A stretch of DNA of 64,000 nt, from positions 124,001 through 188,000 of the forward strand of contig NZ_JAVHXT010000007.1 of assembly GCF_031119335.1 (NCBI RefSeq), written 5' to 3'. Shown piece by piece: positions 7,897 through 15,629 of this stretch. Position 1 is the first letter of the stretch; each line of letters begins with the position of its first letter. Both the position numbers and the translations under genes were made by a program. This DNA comes from Pedobacter sp. (lineage in GTDB: Bacteria > Bacteroidota > Bacteroidia > Sphingobacteriales > Sphingobacteriaceae). Under the pieces are notes generated by a model. That model saw only the letters and a list, made by a program, of their open reading frames with translations. It searched no databases and was not told the DNA's origin.

Positions 7897-9120
7897 TTGA
7901 ACAAAAAGAAAATCATTAACGATCCGGTTTACGGCTTCATCACCATACCAACAGAACTTGTTTTCGACCTTATCTCGCATCGTTATTTCCAGCGTTTAAG
8001 GTACATTAAACAGTTGGCTATGACCCACATTGTTTATCCGGGGGCGCTGAACACAAGATTTCACCACGCTTTGGGGGCAATGCACTTAATGAGTTTGGCC
8101 CTTGAGGTTTTAAAAAACAAAGGCCATGAGATTAGTGCAGAGGAAGAAGAAGCTGCGACCATCGCAATTTTACTGCATGATATTGGTCATGGGCCATTTT
8201 CTCACGCTTTAGAGCATACTTTAGCGCAAGGCATAAAGCACGAGGATATTTCTTTGCTGATGATGGACAAGCTAAACGAAGAGTTTGGCGGCAGACTAAC
8301 CACAGCAATCAACATCTTTAAAGGAAAGTATCATAGGAAATTCTTTTGTCAGCTCATTTCGGGGCAGGTAGATTTAGATAGGATGGACTACCTCAATCGC
8401 GATAGCTTTTATACGGGCGTAAGCGAAGGTGTAATCAGTTTTGATCGTATCATCAAGATGTTCAACATTGTTGATGACCAATTGGTAGTAGAAGAAAAAG
8501 GAATTTATTCTGTAGAAAAATTTTTGATTGCCCGTAGGTTAATGTACTGGCAGGTTTATTTGCATAAAACCGTTATCGCTGGCGAGCAACTTTTGGTGAA
8601 AATTTTGGAACGTGCGAAAGAGCTAACTTTGGAAGGCGTTACACTTTTCGCTACACCGGCCTTGCAGCATTTTTTGGTTGATAACGTAAACTCAGCGAAT
8701 TTCTTTGAGGAAGAAATCCATTTGCAACAGTTCTCTAAGCTAGACGATCAGGATATTTACGCTTCTGTAAAAGTTTGGGCAGATGCCGAAGATGTAATTT
8801 TGTCTAAGCTGTGCAAAATGTTGAATGCAAGAAAGCTGTATAAAGTAGAAATCAGTAATGAAGCACCAGATCCGCAACGCGTAGAACGAATTGCTTTTCA
8901 AACTGCTGTTGCATTAAATATCGATGACGAAGACCTTTCTTATTTTGTATTCACAGATACCATTACTAACAGAGCATACAATGCCGAAAGCAGCAATATC
9001 AATATATTAATGAAAAACGGCACATTGTCTGACATTGCAAAAGCATCAGATTTATCTAATTTAGAATCGTTAGATAAGACCGTTAAAAAGCACATACTGT
9101 GCTACGTTAGAGATATTTAA
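7897..9120 (+). CDS. HD-domain phosphohydrolase (dGTPase/SAMHD1-like)
   Basis: The HD signature is complete: RFHH (H57), LLHDIGHGPFSH (H94, D95) and a downstream Asp in QVDLDRMDYLNRDSF. Together they bind the metal pair. The N-terminus NDPVYGFITIP is typical of the YdhJ/SAMHD1-like branch, which hydrolyses dNTPs or related nucleotides. The only start consistent with this conserved N-terminus is the TTG at 7897; the next in-frame ATG would remove it. The gene is divergent from porX and 102 bp ahead of lpxD, which has its own promoter. The substrate is unknown. Confidence 0.85.
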   Translation: MNKKKIINDPVYGFITIPTELVFDLISHRYFQRLRYIKQLAMTHIVYPGALNTRFHHALGAMHLMSLALEVLKNKGHEISAEEEEAATIAILLHDIGHGPFSHALEHTLAQGIKHEDISLLMMDKLNEEFGGRLTTAINIFKGKYHRKFFCQLISGQVDLDRMDYLNRDSFYTGVSEGVISFDRIIKMFNIVDDQLVVEEKGIYSVEKFLIARRLMYWQVYLHKTVIAGEQLLVKILERAKELTLEGVTLFATPALQHFLVDNVNSANFFEEEIHLQQFSKLDDQDIYASVKVWADAEDVILSKLCKMLNARKLYKVEISNEAPDPQRVERIAFQTAVALNIDDEDLSYFVFTDTITNRAYNAESSNINILMKNGTLSDIAKASDLSNLESLDKTVKKHILCYVRDI

Positions 9121-9187
9121 GCTTTTTTAACAAAATATTGATACAAAATTGCCGTTACTTCGTCTTACAATTACTAAGTATTGATAA

Positions 9188-9218
9188 TTTGTTCATATCG
9201 ATTTAACATTTAACTTTG
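9188..9218 (+). promoter_or_regulatory. Bacteroidota-type promoter of lpxD
   Basis: TTTG at 9188-9191 and TAACTTTG at 9211-9218 are separated by 19 bp, matching the -33/-7 consensus of the primary sigma factor of this phylum. The lpxD ATG begins only 5 bp after the -7 box, so transcription would start at or next to the start codon. Confidence 0.65.
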
Positions 9219-9222
9219 TAAC

Positions 9223-10296
9223 ATGCAATTTACTGCCAAGCAGATAGGCGAATTTTTAAACGGAACAATAGAAGGCGATGAAAACGCTCAAGTAGGTACG
9301 CTTTCTAAGATAGAGGATGGCGCTGCTGGCTCGCTTTGCTTTTTATCAAACCCTAAGTATGAGAACTTTTTGTATCAGACAGATGCGTCTATAGTAATCG
9401 TTTCACAAGATTTTGTGCCAACACAGCCGGTTAAAAGCACTTTGGTAAAAGTGAAGGATCCTTATAGTGCCTTTACTATTCTGTTAGATAAATACAATGA
9501 AGTAATTAATGGCAGTTCAAAAGAGGTTGGGATACACAACTCGTCTTACGTACATCCTTCTGCAAAGATAGGGCAGAATGTTTATGTTGGCCCGTTTTGC
9601 TGCGTAGAAGAAAACGTTGAGATAAGCGATAATACTAGAATATATGCACAAAGCTATATTGGAGCAAACAGTATCATTGGCAGTGCTTGTACTTTGTATC
9701 CTGGTGTAAAACTTTATAAACATACCGTTGTAGGAAATAGGGTTACCGTTCATTCAAATACTGTAATTGGTAGTGATGGCTTTGGCTTTGCTCCGCAAAC
9801 GGATGGGTCTTACAATAAAATCCCTCAAATAGGCAATGTAGTAATAGAAGACGACGTTGAGATAGGGGCCAATACTGCCATTGATAGGGCTACAATGGGC
9901 TCTACCTACGTACGTAAAGGTGTAAAATTAGATAACCTGATACAGATTGCACACAATGTAGATGTTGGTGCAAATACTGTAGTTGCCGCTCAATCGGGTA
10001 TTTCGGGCAGTACTAAACTTGGCGATAATTCGGTAATTGGAGGTCAGGTTGGTATTGCAGGGCACTTAACACTTGGCAACAGAACACAAGTTGGTGCCCA
10101 AGCAGGTATAAATTTTAATACAGAAGAAAATAAACAATGGCACGGAAGTCCGGCCCAACCTTTAAAAGATTGGATGCGCTCAACCGTGATATTCAAAAAG
10201 TTGCCAGAAGTAGATAAAAGGGTAAGAGAGTTAGAAGCTAAAATAGCAGCGCTTACTGCTACTTTAGAGAAAATGACAACAACACAAACACAATAA
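9223..10296 (+). CDS. lpxD: UDP-3-O-(3-hydroxyacyl)glucosamine N-acyltransferase
   Basis: The 357-residue protein has the LpxD N-terminal uridine-binding domain (about 1-100), then a left-handed beta-helix of hexapeptide repeats (about 105-300) containing the conserved GSDGFGFAP and LIQIAHNVDVG (catalytic His). A C-terminal helix of about 40 residues closes it. It N-acylates UDP-3-O-acyl-glucosamine in the third step of lipid A synthesis, in the cytoplasm. The start at 9223 gives the normal MQFTAKQIGEFL opening. The stop overlaps the next ATG by one base (TAATG), so translation is coupled to lpxC-fabZ. Confidence 0.97.
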   Translation: MQFTAKQIGEFLNGTIEGDENAQVGTLSKIEDGAAGSLCFLSNPKYENFLYQTDASIVIVSQDFVPTQPVKSTLVKVKDPYSAFTILLDKYNEVINGSSKEVGIHNSSYVHPSAKIGQNVYVGPFCCVEENVEISDNTRIYAQSYIGANSIIGSACTLYPGVKLYKHTVVGNRVTVHSNTVIGSDGFGFAPQTDGSYNKIPQIGNVVIEDDVEIGANTAIDRATMGSTYVRKGVKLDNLIQIAHNVDVGANTVVAAQSGISGSTKLGDNSVIGGQVGIAGHLTLGNRTQVGAQAGINFNTEENKQWHGSPAQPLKDWMRSTVIFKKLPEVDKRVRELEAKIAALTATLEKMTTTQTQ

Positions 10297-11708
10297 TGAA
10301 CGTTAAGCAAAGAACTATTAAGGGCGAAATCTCAGTTAAAGGAGTTGGATTACACACCGGAGCAAACGTAACTTTAACTTTTAGCCCAGCACCAGAAAAT
10401 CACGGATTTAAATTTCAACGCGTTGATTTGCCTGGCGAACCAATTATAGATGCTGACTGCGATAATGTGACCGATACAGCCAGAGGAACTACAATTTCAC
10501 AAAACGGCGCAAGTGTGAGCACAGTAGAGCATGTAATGGCAGCTTTGGTTGGGATGGATTTGGATAACGTTTTGATGAAGGTAGATGGTCCTGAAACTCC
10601 TATTATGGATGGAAGTTCTATCAAATTCATTGATGCTTTAGAACAAGTAGGTGTTGCTTTGCAAAATGCTGATAGAGAATATTTTACTATCCCTCATAAT
10701 ATTATTTATACAGAGCCAGAGAGAAGTGTAGAGATTGTTGCGATGCCGCTAGACGATTATCGTTTTACCTGCATGATTGACTATAATTCTCCTGTGTTGG
10801 GAAGCCAACATGCCGGAATTACCACTATTGGCGAATTTAAAAAAGAAATTGCTTCTTGTAGAACTTTCTGTTTCTTGCACGAATTAGAGTACCAATTACA
10901 ACACAATCTTATTAAAGGTGGCGATTTAAATAACGCTATTGTAATTGTAGATAAAGAAGTAACTAAAGAAGAGCTTCAGCATTTGGCTAAAATCTTTAAT
11001 CGCGAAGAAATTGATGTTGCTCCGCAAGGTATTTTAAATAATATGGAGTTACGCTACCAGAACGAGCCTGCCCGTCATAAACTATTAGATATGATTGGCG
11101 ATTTGGCTTTGGTTGGTATGCACCTGAAAGGCCATATCATGGCTGCAAGACCTGGTCATGCTGCAAATGTGGCATTCGCTAAGAAGATTAAAGCAGCAAT
11201 TAAGAAGGAAAAGGGAAAGAAAAAGGTTAACGTTTACGATGTGAATGCAAAACCATTGTATGATGTGGTAGATATCATGAAAATTTTACCTCACAGACAA
11301 CCTTTTTTGTTTGTAGATAAAGTACTTGAATTAAGCAAAACTCACGTAGTTGGTGTTAAAAACGTAACCATGAACGAGGAGTTTTTTAAAGGACATTTTC
11401 CCGGAGCACCGGTATTTCCTGGCGTTATTCAAATTGAAGCAATGGCACAAACAGGAGGTATTTTAGTACTCAGCACGGTTCCAGACCCCGAAAATTACCT
11501 TACTTACTTTCTTAAGATAGATAATGTGCGCTTTAGGGCTCAGGTACTGCCAGGAGATACTATTGTGTTTAGGTGCGATTTAATGGAGCCTATTAGAAGG
11601 GGTATTGCACAAATGAAAGGCGTTGGTATGGTTGGCGACAAAGTTGTTGTTGAAGCCGAAATGATGGCGCAAATTGTAAAAGTAAAAGATAGCGAGACTA
11701 CAAAATGA
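10296..11708 (+). CDS. lpxC-fabZ: Bifunctional UDP-3-O-acyl-GlcNAc deacetylase / 3-hydroxyacyl-ACP dehydratase (LpxC-FabZ fusion)
   Basis: Residues about 1-305 are LpxC, the zinc deacetylase and committed step of lipid A synthesis. It includes TVEHVMAAL with zinc ligand H79, HKLLDMIGDL, and the late histidine in ARPGHAANVAF. After a lysine-rich linker, residues about 325-470 are FabZ, with ILPHRQPFLFVD and the active site GHFPGAPVFPGV (His near 366) followed by QIEAMAQ (Glu). The fusion is characteristic of Bacteroidota. It couples lipid A commitment with the dehydratase that draws on the same 3-hydroxyacyl-ACP pool. It overlaps lpxD by 1 base and lpxA by 4 (ATGA). Confidence 0.97.
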   Translation: MNVKQRTIKGEISVKGVGLHTGANVTLTFSPAPENHGFKFQRVDLPGEPIIDADCDNVTDTARGTTISQNGASVSTVEHVMAALVGMDLDNVLMKVDGPETPIMDGSSIKFIDALEQVGVALQNADREYFTIPHNIIYTEPERSVEIVAMPLDDYRFTCMIDYNSPVLGSQHAGITTIGEFKKEIASCRTFCFLHELEYQLQHNLIKGGDLNNAIVIVDKEVTKEELQHLAKIFNREEIDVAPQGILNNMELRYQNEPARHKLLDMIGDLALVGMHLKGHIMAARPGHAANVAFAKKIKAAIKKEKGKKKVNVYDVNAKPLYDVVDIMKILPHRQPFLFVDKVLELSKTHVVGVKNVTMNEEFFKGHFPGAPVFPGVIQIEAMAQTGGILVLSTVPDPENYLTYFLKIDNVRFRAQVLPGDTIVFRCDLMEPIRRGIAQMKGVGMVGDKVVVEAEMMAQIVKVKDSETTK

Positions 11709-12490
11709 TACAACCCTTAGCATATATACATCCGCAGGCTAAAATTGCGGATAACGTAGTGGTAGAGCCTTTTGCGGTAATACATAAAGATGTAGAGATT
11801 GGCGAAGGCACTTGGATTGGGTCCAATGTGGTGATTATGGATGGTGCTCGTATTGGTAAAAACTGCCGTATATTTCCAGGTTCGGTAATTTCTGGTGTGC
11901 CACAAGATCTAAAATTTGCCGGAGAGGTAACCACTGCCGAAATTGGCGACAACACAACTATCCGCGAATGCGTTACCATTAACAGAGGAACAAAAGATAA
12001 ATGGAAAACAGTGGTTGGCAGCAATTGCTTGATCCAAGCGTACTCGCACATTGCTCATGATTGCCACATAGGCAACCACTGTATTTTTTCTAATAGTACC
12101 ACCTTGGCAGGCCATATTACCATTGGTGATTATGTGGTTTTAGCAGGTTTAGTTGCTATACACCAGTTTGTAAAAGTAGGTTCGCACGCTTTTGTAACAG
12201 GTGGTTCGTTAGTACGTAAAGATGTGCCTCCTTATGTTAAGGCGGCAAGAGAACCACTTTCTTATGTAGGAATCAACTCTGTAGGTTTGCGCAGAAGAGG
12301 GTTTTCTTCAGATCAAATTAATGAAATTCAAGAGATTTATCGTGTACTTTTCGTGAAGAACAACAACGTAACCAAAGCGCTTGATGTGATCGAAGCGGAG
12401 TTTCAGCCAACAGAAATTCGGGATGAGATTGTTGATTTTATTCGTAACTCGAATAGAGGCGTAATGAGAGGCTTTGGCTCTGGCAGCTAA
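11705..12490 (+). CDS. lpxA: UDP-N-acetylglucosamine O-acyltransferase
   Basis: The 261-residue beta-helix acyltransferase shows the LpxA hallmarks: hexapeptide repeats from residue 5, TINRGTKD near residue 97, AYSHIAHDCHIGN (catalytic His about 121), HQFVKVG, and a C-terminal helical domain. It performs the first step of lipid A synthesis, 3-O-acylation of UDP-GlcNAc from 3-hydroxyacyl-ACP. Grouped with lpxD and lpxC-fabZ it completes the early pathway. The ATG overlaps the stop of lpxC-fabZ by 4 bases. Confidence 0.97.
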   Translation: MIQPLAYIHPQAKIADNVVVEPFAVIHKDVEIGEGTWIGSNVVIMDGARIGKNCRIFPGSVISGVPQDLKFAGEVTTAEIGDNTTIRECVTINRGTKDKWKTVVGSNCLIQAYSHIAHDCHIGNHCIFSNSTTLAGHITIGDYVVLAGLVAIHQFVKVGSHAFVTGGSLVRKDVPPYVKAAREPLSYVGINSVGLRRRGFSSDQINEIQEIYRVLFVKNNNVTKALDVIEAEFQPTEIRDEIVDFIRNSNRGVMRGFGSGS

Positions 12491-12509
12491 TTGCTATACA
12501 ACCAACATG

Positions 12510-12525
12510 GCTACAATATTGTAGC
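12510..12525. repeat. Perfect 16-bp palindrome GCTACAATATTGTAGC
   Basis: The palindrome lies 20 bp after lpxA and 41 bp before the ABC ATPase gene. It is self-complementary over all 16 bases with no loop and no T-run, so it resembles a dimeric-protein binding site or short repeat more than a terminator. I saw no second copy. Confidence 0.45.
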
Positions 12526-12565
12526 TCATGCTAGCTTCATCACCTTTTAAAAAACCTTTATCCTG

Positions 12566-13183
12566 ATGAAAATTATCCTTGAGAATTTAGGTAGAAGATT
12601 TAATAAAGAGTGGATATTTAGGGATATCAACTATGTTTTTTCTAAAGGACAACAATATGCCGTGCTTGGACCAAATGGGTCAGGAAAATCAACTCTGTTA
12701 AGTGTTTTGCTGGGCAACCTCACACCTTCTGAAGGTAAGCTTACCTATAAAGATGAAAAAGAAATCCTTCCTGAAAACATCTTCAATTCCATTAGTCTTG
12801 CTGCGCCCTATTTAGATTTGATAGAGGAGTTTACTTTGCAAGAAACGATAAACTTCCATTTCAAATTTAAAGATTACCAAGAAGGCTTTAATGCTGCTGC
12901 AGTTTTAGATTTACTTGCACTGAGCAAAGCTGAAGACAAGCCGTTGAAATATTTCTCATCGGGAATGAAGCAAAGAACAAAGCTGGCCTTGGCTTTTTGT
13001 ACAAATTCGCCTATCTTGGTTTTAGACGAACCCACATCAAACTTAGATACCCAGGGCACGGAATGGTATCTAAATCTAGTTGAGAAATTTACAAAAGATA
13101 GATTGGTTTTAGTAGGCTCAAATCAGTCTTACGAGTACGATTTTTGTAAATTTCAGCTAAATATATCAGACTATAAAAAGTAA
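12566..13183 (+). CDS. ABC transporter ATP-binding protein (orphan)
   Basis: The single nucleotide-binding domain of 205 residues has Walker A GPNGSGKST (about 35-43), a Q-loop region, signature YFSSGMKQRT in place of LSGGQ, and Walker B ILVLDEPTSNLD. No permease gene is next to it. The degenerate signature and the missing partner mean the transported substrate, and even a transport role, cannot be assigned. The position directly after the lipid A operon may be co-transcription rather than shared function. The gap to lpxA is 75 bp. Confidence 0.85.
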   Translation: MKIILENLGRRFNKEWIFRDINYVFSKGQQYAVLGPNGSGKSTLLSVLLGNLTPSEGKLTYKDEKEILPENIFNSISLAAPYLDLIEEFTLQETINFHFKFKDYQEGFNAAAVLDLLALSKAEDKPLKYFSSGMKQRTKLALAFCTNSPILVLDEPTSNLDTQGTEWYLNLVEKFTKDRLVLVGSNQSYEYDFCKFQLNISDYKK

Positions 13184-13259
13184 AATTAATATGATAAATG
13201 TGCCAAAATATAGGTTTAAACCTGTTAAAAGCGCATCTAAAAAATATTTTTAAATTGCT

Positions 13260-13291
13260 ATTGTGTAATTAAAAAATAGTGTATACCTTTG
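13260..13291 (+). promoter_or_regulatory. Promoter of the first efp gene
   Basis: ATTG (13260-13263) and TACCTTTG (13284-13291) are separated by 20 bp and match the Bacteroidota -33/-7 consensus. This predicts a 5' leader of roughly 40 nt before the ATG at 13336. Confidence 0.6.
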
Positions 13292-13335
13292 CGCCACGAA
13301 ATAAGGGCGAATATTTACCCTAAAATTTCAAAAAA

Positions 13336-13896
13336 ATGGCAAAAGCATCTGACATTAAAAATGGCAACATTCTACGTTTTAACGGAGAATTGATACAGGT
13401 TGAAGAGTTTATTCACCGTACGCCAGGAAACTTAAGAGCTTTCTATCAAGCCAAAATGCGTAACGTAAAAACCGGCAAACTGGTAGAGTATCGTTTTCGT
13501 GTTGATGAAGAGGTAGAAATTTGCCGCGTAGAGACCAATAATTATCAGTATTTGTACGAAGATGGTACTTACTTGGTGATTATGGACAACAATACTTACG
13601 AACAATACAACGTGCCTAAGTTTTTATTTGGTGATGGTGTAAAGTTCTTAAAAGAAGGGATGACAGTAATTGTTGCTTTCGAAAGTGAAGAACCAATTAT
13701 GGCGCAAATGCCCGAAAAAGTAGAGTTGGAAATTACCTACACTGAGCCTGCAGTAAAAGGCAACACTTCAACAAGTGCGTTAAAATATGCTACTGTTGAA
13801 ACTGGAGTTGAAATACGCGTGCCCATGTTTATTAACCAAGGCGATAAAGTTAAGGTTGATACCAGAACAGGCGATTACGTAGAAAGAGTAAAATAA
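13336..13896 (+). CDS. efp: Elongation factor P, paralogue 1 (PGNLRAF tip)
   Basis: This is a three-domain EF-P of 186 residues: KOW-like domain 1 (about 1-62) and two OB domains, ending in the conserved GDKVKVDTRTGDYVERVK. EF-P rescues ribosomes stalled at proline runs. At the tip loop that reaches the peptidyl-transferase centre it reads PGNLRAF. The position equal to E. coli Lys34 is Asn32, with Arg34 two residues on, so lysine modification there is impossible. It has its own promoter and a terminator behind it, followed 142 bp later by a second copy that does keep the lysine. Confidence 0.93.
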   Translation: MAKASDIKNGNILRFNGELIQVEEFIHRTPGNLRAFYQAKMRNVKTGKLVEYRFRVDEEVEICRVETNNYQYLYEDGTYLVIMDNNTYEQYNVPKFLFGDGVKFLKEGMTVIVAFESEEPIMAQMPEKVELEITYTEPAVKGNTSTSALKYATVETGVEIRVPMFINQGDKVKVDTRTGDYVERVK

Positions 13897-13932
13897 ATTT
13901 TCATAGTTTAGTTTTAGGTTTAGGTTGATTGT

Positions 13933-13966
13933 GGCTTCGGAGTGGTTCCCGAAGCCATCTTTTTTT
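13933..13966 (+). terminator. Rho-independent terminator after first efp
   Basis: The stem GGCTTCGG (13933-13940) pairs with CCGAAGCC (13949-13956) across an 8-base loop and is followed by ATC and a run of T to 13966. It separates the two EF-P genes into independent transcripts. Confidence 0.85.
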
Positions 13967-14038
13967 GTACTAAATTTTAAAAATTGTTTTTTACCTTGCG
14001 GCGTCAAAAAATAAAAGTACTTATTAGATAAAATTGTA

Positions 14039-14599
14039 ATGGCAAAGGCATCAGAAATAAAAACAGGCAACATTCTTCGAGTAAACAACGAATTGGTTAC
14101 TGTTGATGAGTGGAACCACCGCACACCGGGCAAAGGAGGCGCATTCTATACTGGAAAGTTCCGTAACATTAAAACAGGTAGAATTGTAGAAGCCCGTATG
14201 AATACCGACGAAGCGGTAGAAATCTGTCGTGTAGAGACAAATGATTACCAATATTTATACGAAGAAGGAGATTCTTTAGTAGTAATGAACAACGAAAGCT
14301 ACGAACAATTTAATGTAGAAAAGGCACTGTTTGGTAATGCTATCAAGTTTTTAAAGGAAGGAATGAGTGTGTTGGTTTCTATGGAAAGCGACGAGCCAAT
14401 AATGGCGCAATTACCCAACTTCGCTGAATTTGAAATCACTTACTCAGAGCCAGCAGTTAAAGGCGACACTTCTACCAACGCATTAAAAGCCGCAACGCTT
14501 GAAAATGGCGTAGAGGTAAAAGTTCCTTTGTTTGTAAACCAAGGTGATAAAATTAAAGTAGACACGCGTACTGGCGAGTATGTAGAGCGTGTAAAATAG
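14039..14599 (+). CDS. Elongation factor P, paralogue 2 (PGKGGAF tip)
   Basis: The 186-residue EF-P is collinear with its neighbour and clearly a paralogue, sharing ASEIKTGNILR, the MAQ region and the GDKIKVDTRTGEYVERVK end. The tip loop reads PGKGGAF, so Lys32 occupies the position of the modified lysine in E. coli EF-P. A modification enzyme (EpmA, YmfI or other) is not encoded in the window. A weaker -7-like TACCTTGC lies at about 13992-13999 and a separate terminator follows. Tandem copies with different tips suggest divided roles. Confidence 0.92.
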   Translation: MAKASEIKTGNILRVNNELVTVDEWNHRTPGKGGAFYTGKFRNIKTGRIVEARMNTDEAVEICRVETNDYQYLYEEGDSLVVMNNESYEQFNVEKALFGNAIKFLKEGMSVLVSMESDEPIMAQLPNFAEFEITYSEPAVKGDTSTNALKAATLENGVEVKVPLFVNQGDKIKVDTRTGEYVERVK

Positions 14600-14661
14600 T
14601 GTCAGGATTTAAGGATTTTTAGATTTTCAGGATTTATTTTCTTTTATCTTTAATAAAATTG

Positions 14662-14694
14662 ATGGCTTTGGATAGATTTCCAAGGCCATTTTTT
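14662..14694 (+). terminator. Rho-independent terminator after second efp
   Basis: ATGGCTTTGG (14662-14671) pairs with CCAAGGCCAT (14680-14689) with one G-T wobble and is followed by a T-run. Between the efp stop and this stem is an AT-rich stretch of repeated AGGATTT-like units (14603-14637). Confidence 0.8.
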
Positions 14695-14755
14695 ATAACT
14701 TAGCACTAAACGTTGTCATTCAGAGCGTCGCGAAGAATCTAATAAACTCCCAGAT

Positions 14756-15319
14756 GTGGCAGAAAAATCAACCCTCAGAAAACAAGCATTAGCACAAAGA
14801 AAGGCATTACCTGACGACGAGTTTTTGGTGATGAACCAATTGCTGTTGGCACAGTTTAAAACCTTAGATTTCACGGACATTACGAGTATCCACGTTTTTC
14901 TGCCCATCGTAAAAAAGCGTGAGCCAGACACCTATTTAATGATTGATTGGTTGCAGGAAAATCGTCCCCATATCCACATTGTAGTTTCAAGGGCAAATTT
15001 TGAAGATCATTCTATGAGCCATCATCCTTTTAGTAAAGAAGATTTGAAGGTAAACTCCTATCACATTCCAGAGCCTCAAACTACGGTGCTTTTTGAAGGT
15101 AAAATTGATATGGTTTTGGTGCCCTTGCTGGCTTTTGATAAGAGGGGTTACCGAGTTGGCTATGGCAAAGGTTTTTATGATAGATTTTTATCAGGAATTG
15201 AAACATTGAAGGTTGGCGTTTCGCTTTTTGAAGTTGAGAAAGAAGCTATTTCGGATGTGCACGAGGATGATGTTCGTTTGGATTTGTGTATTACGCCTAT
15301 GCAAGTTTATCGGTTATAA
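14756..15319 (+). CDS. 5-formyltetrahydrofolate cyclo-ligase
   Basis: The 187-residue protein has the family signature RGYRVGYGKGFYDRFL (about 131-146) for ATP/phosphate and folate binding, plus VPLLAFD and the N-terminal STLRKQALAQRKAL. It converts 5-formyl-THF to 5,10-methenyl-THF with ATP. GTG at 14756 is the only start that gives the standard N-terminus. The overlapping ATG one frame away is not in frame. The upstream sequence 14713-14741 (GTCATTCAGAGCGTCGCGAA and on) looks like part of a dispersed repeat, and I see no clear promoter. Confidence 0.92.
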   Translation: MAEKSTLRKQALAQRKALPDDEFLVMNQLLLAQFKTLDFTDITSIHVFLPIVKKREPDTYLMIDWLQENRPHIHIVVSRANFEDHSMSHHPFSKEDLKVNSYHIPEPQTTVLFEGKIDMVLVPLLAFDKRGYRVGYGKGFYDRFLSGIETLKVGVSLFEVEKEAISDVHEDDVRLDLCITPMQVYRL

Positions 15320-15370
15320 TTACTCTTGGATATAATTTTTATACCTTTGAATTTATTTCAAATAACAATT

Positions 15371-15532
15371 ATGGAAAAGGACTTTAGAATTACTACTGCG
15401 AAGCAATACGAAGAAACCATGATTGCGATGTTTGAATTACAGGAACAAGAAGAGCCTTTAACCGCAAAAGAGTTAGCCGATATCGAAATTATGGCCAAGG
15501 CTGCCCAACGTTACGAAGACGAGGAGCTGTAA
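15371..15532 (+). CDS. Small acidic protein resembling the N-terminal part of HigA-type antitoxins
   Basis: The 53-residue protein starts at the ATG at 15371; the TTG at 15326 would add a poorly supported extension. The pattern ITTAKQYEETM, LTAKELADIEIMAKA and YEDEEL resembles the N-terminal helical segment of HigA-like antitoxins (ITTEADYE...YED), but there is no helix-turn-helix after it and no toxin gene beside it. It is intact, highly acidic and all-helical by eye. It may be a stand-alone regulatory module or a remnant. The gene follows the cyclo-ligase by 51 bp on the same strand. Confidence 0.6.
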   Translation: MEKDFRITTAKQYEETMIAMFELQEQEEPLTAKELADIEIMAKAAQRYEDEEL

Positions 15533-15537
15533 TTTGT

Positions 15538-15629
15538 TTTCCCGCAGATTTTCACAGATTGAACCGCAGATTTAAGATGATGCGAGATTTGCGTTATCTG
15601 CGTAAAAAATCAGCGGTTATCAGCGGGAA
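15538..15629. repeat. Inverted repeat, 'CCCGCAGATTTTC' family, copy 1
   Basis: The left arm starts TTTTCCCGCAGATTTTCACA and the right arm ends in ATCAGCGGTTATCAGCGGGA, with internal ATCTGCG/CGCAGAT complements. The right arm runs 20 bp into the 3' end of hutG and supplies its stop codon. Related copies are at 20162-20296 and 20992-21083. Confidence 0.75.
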
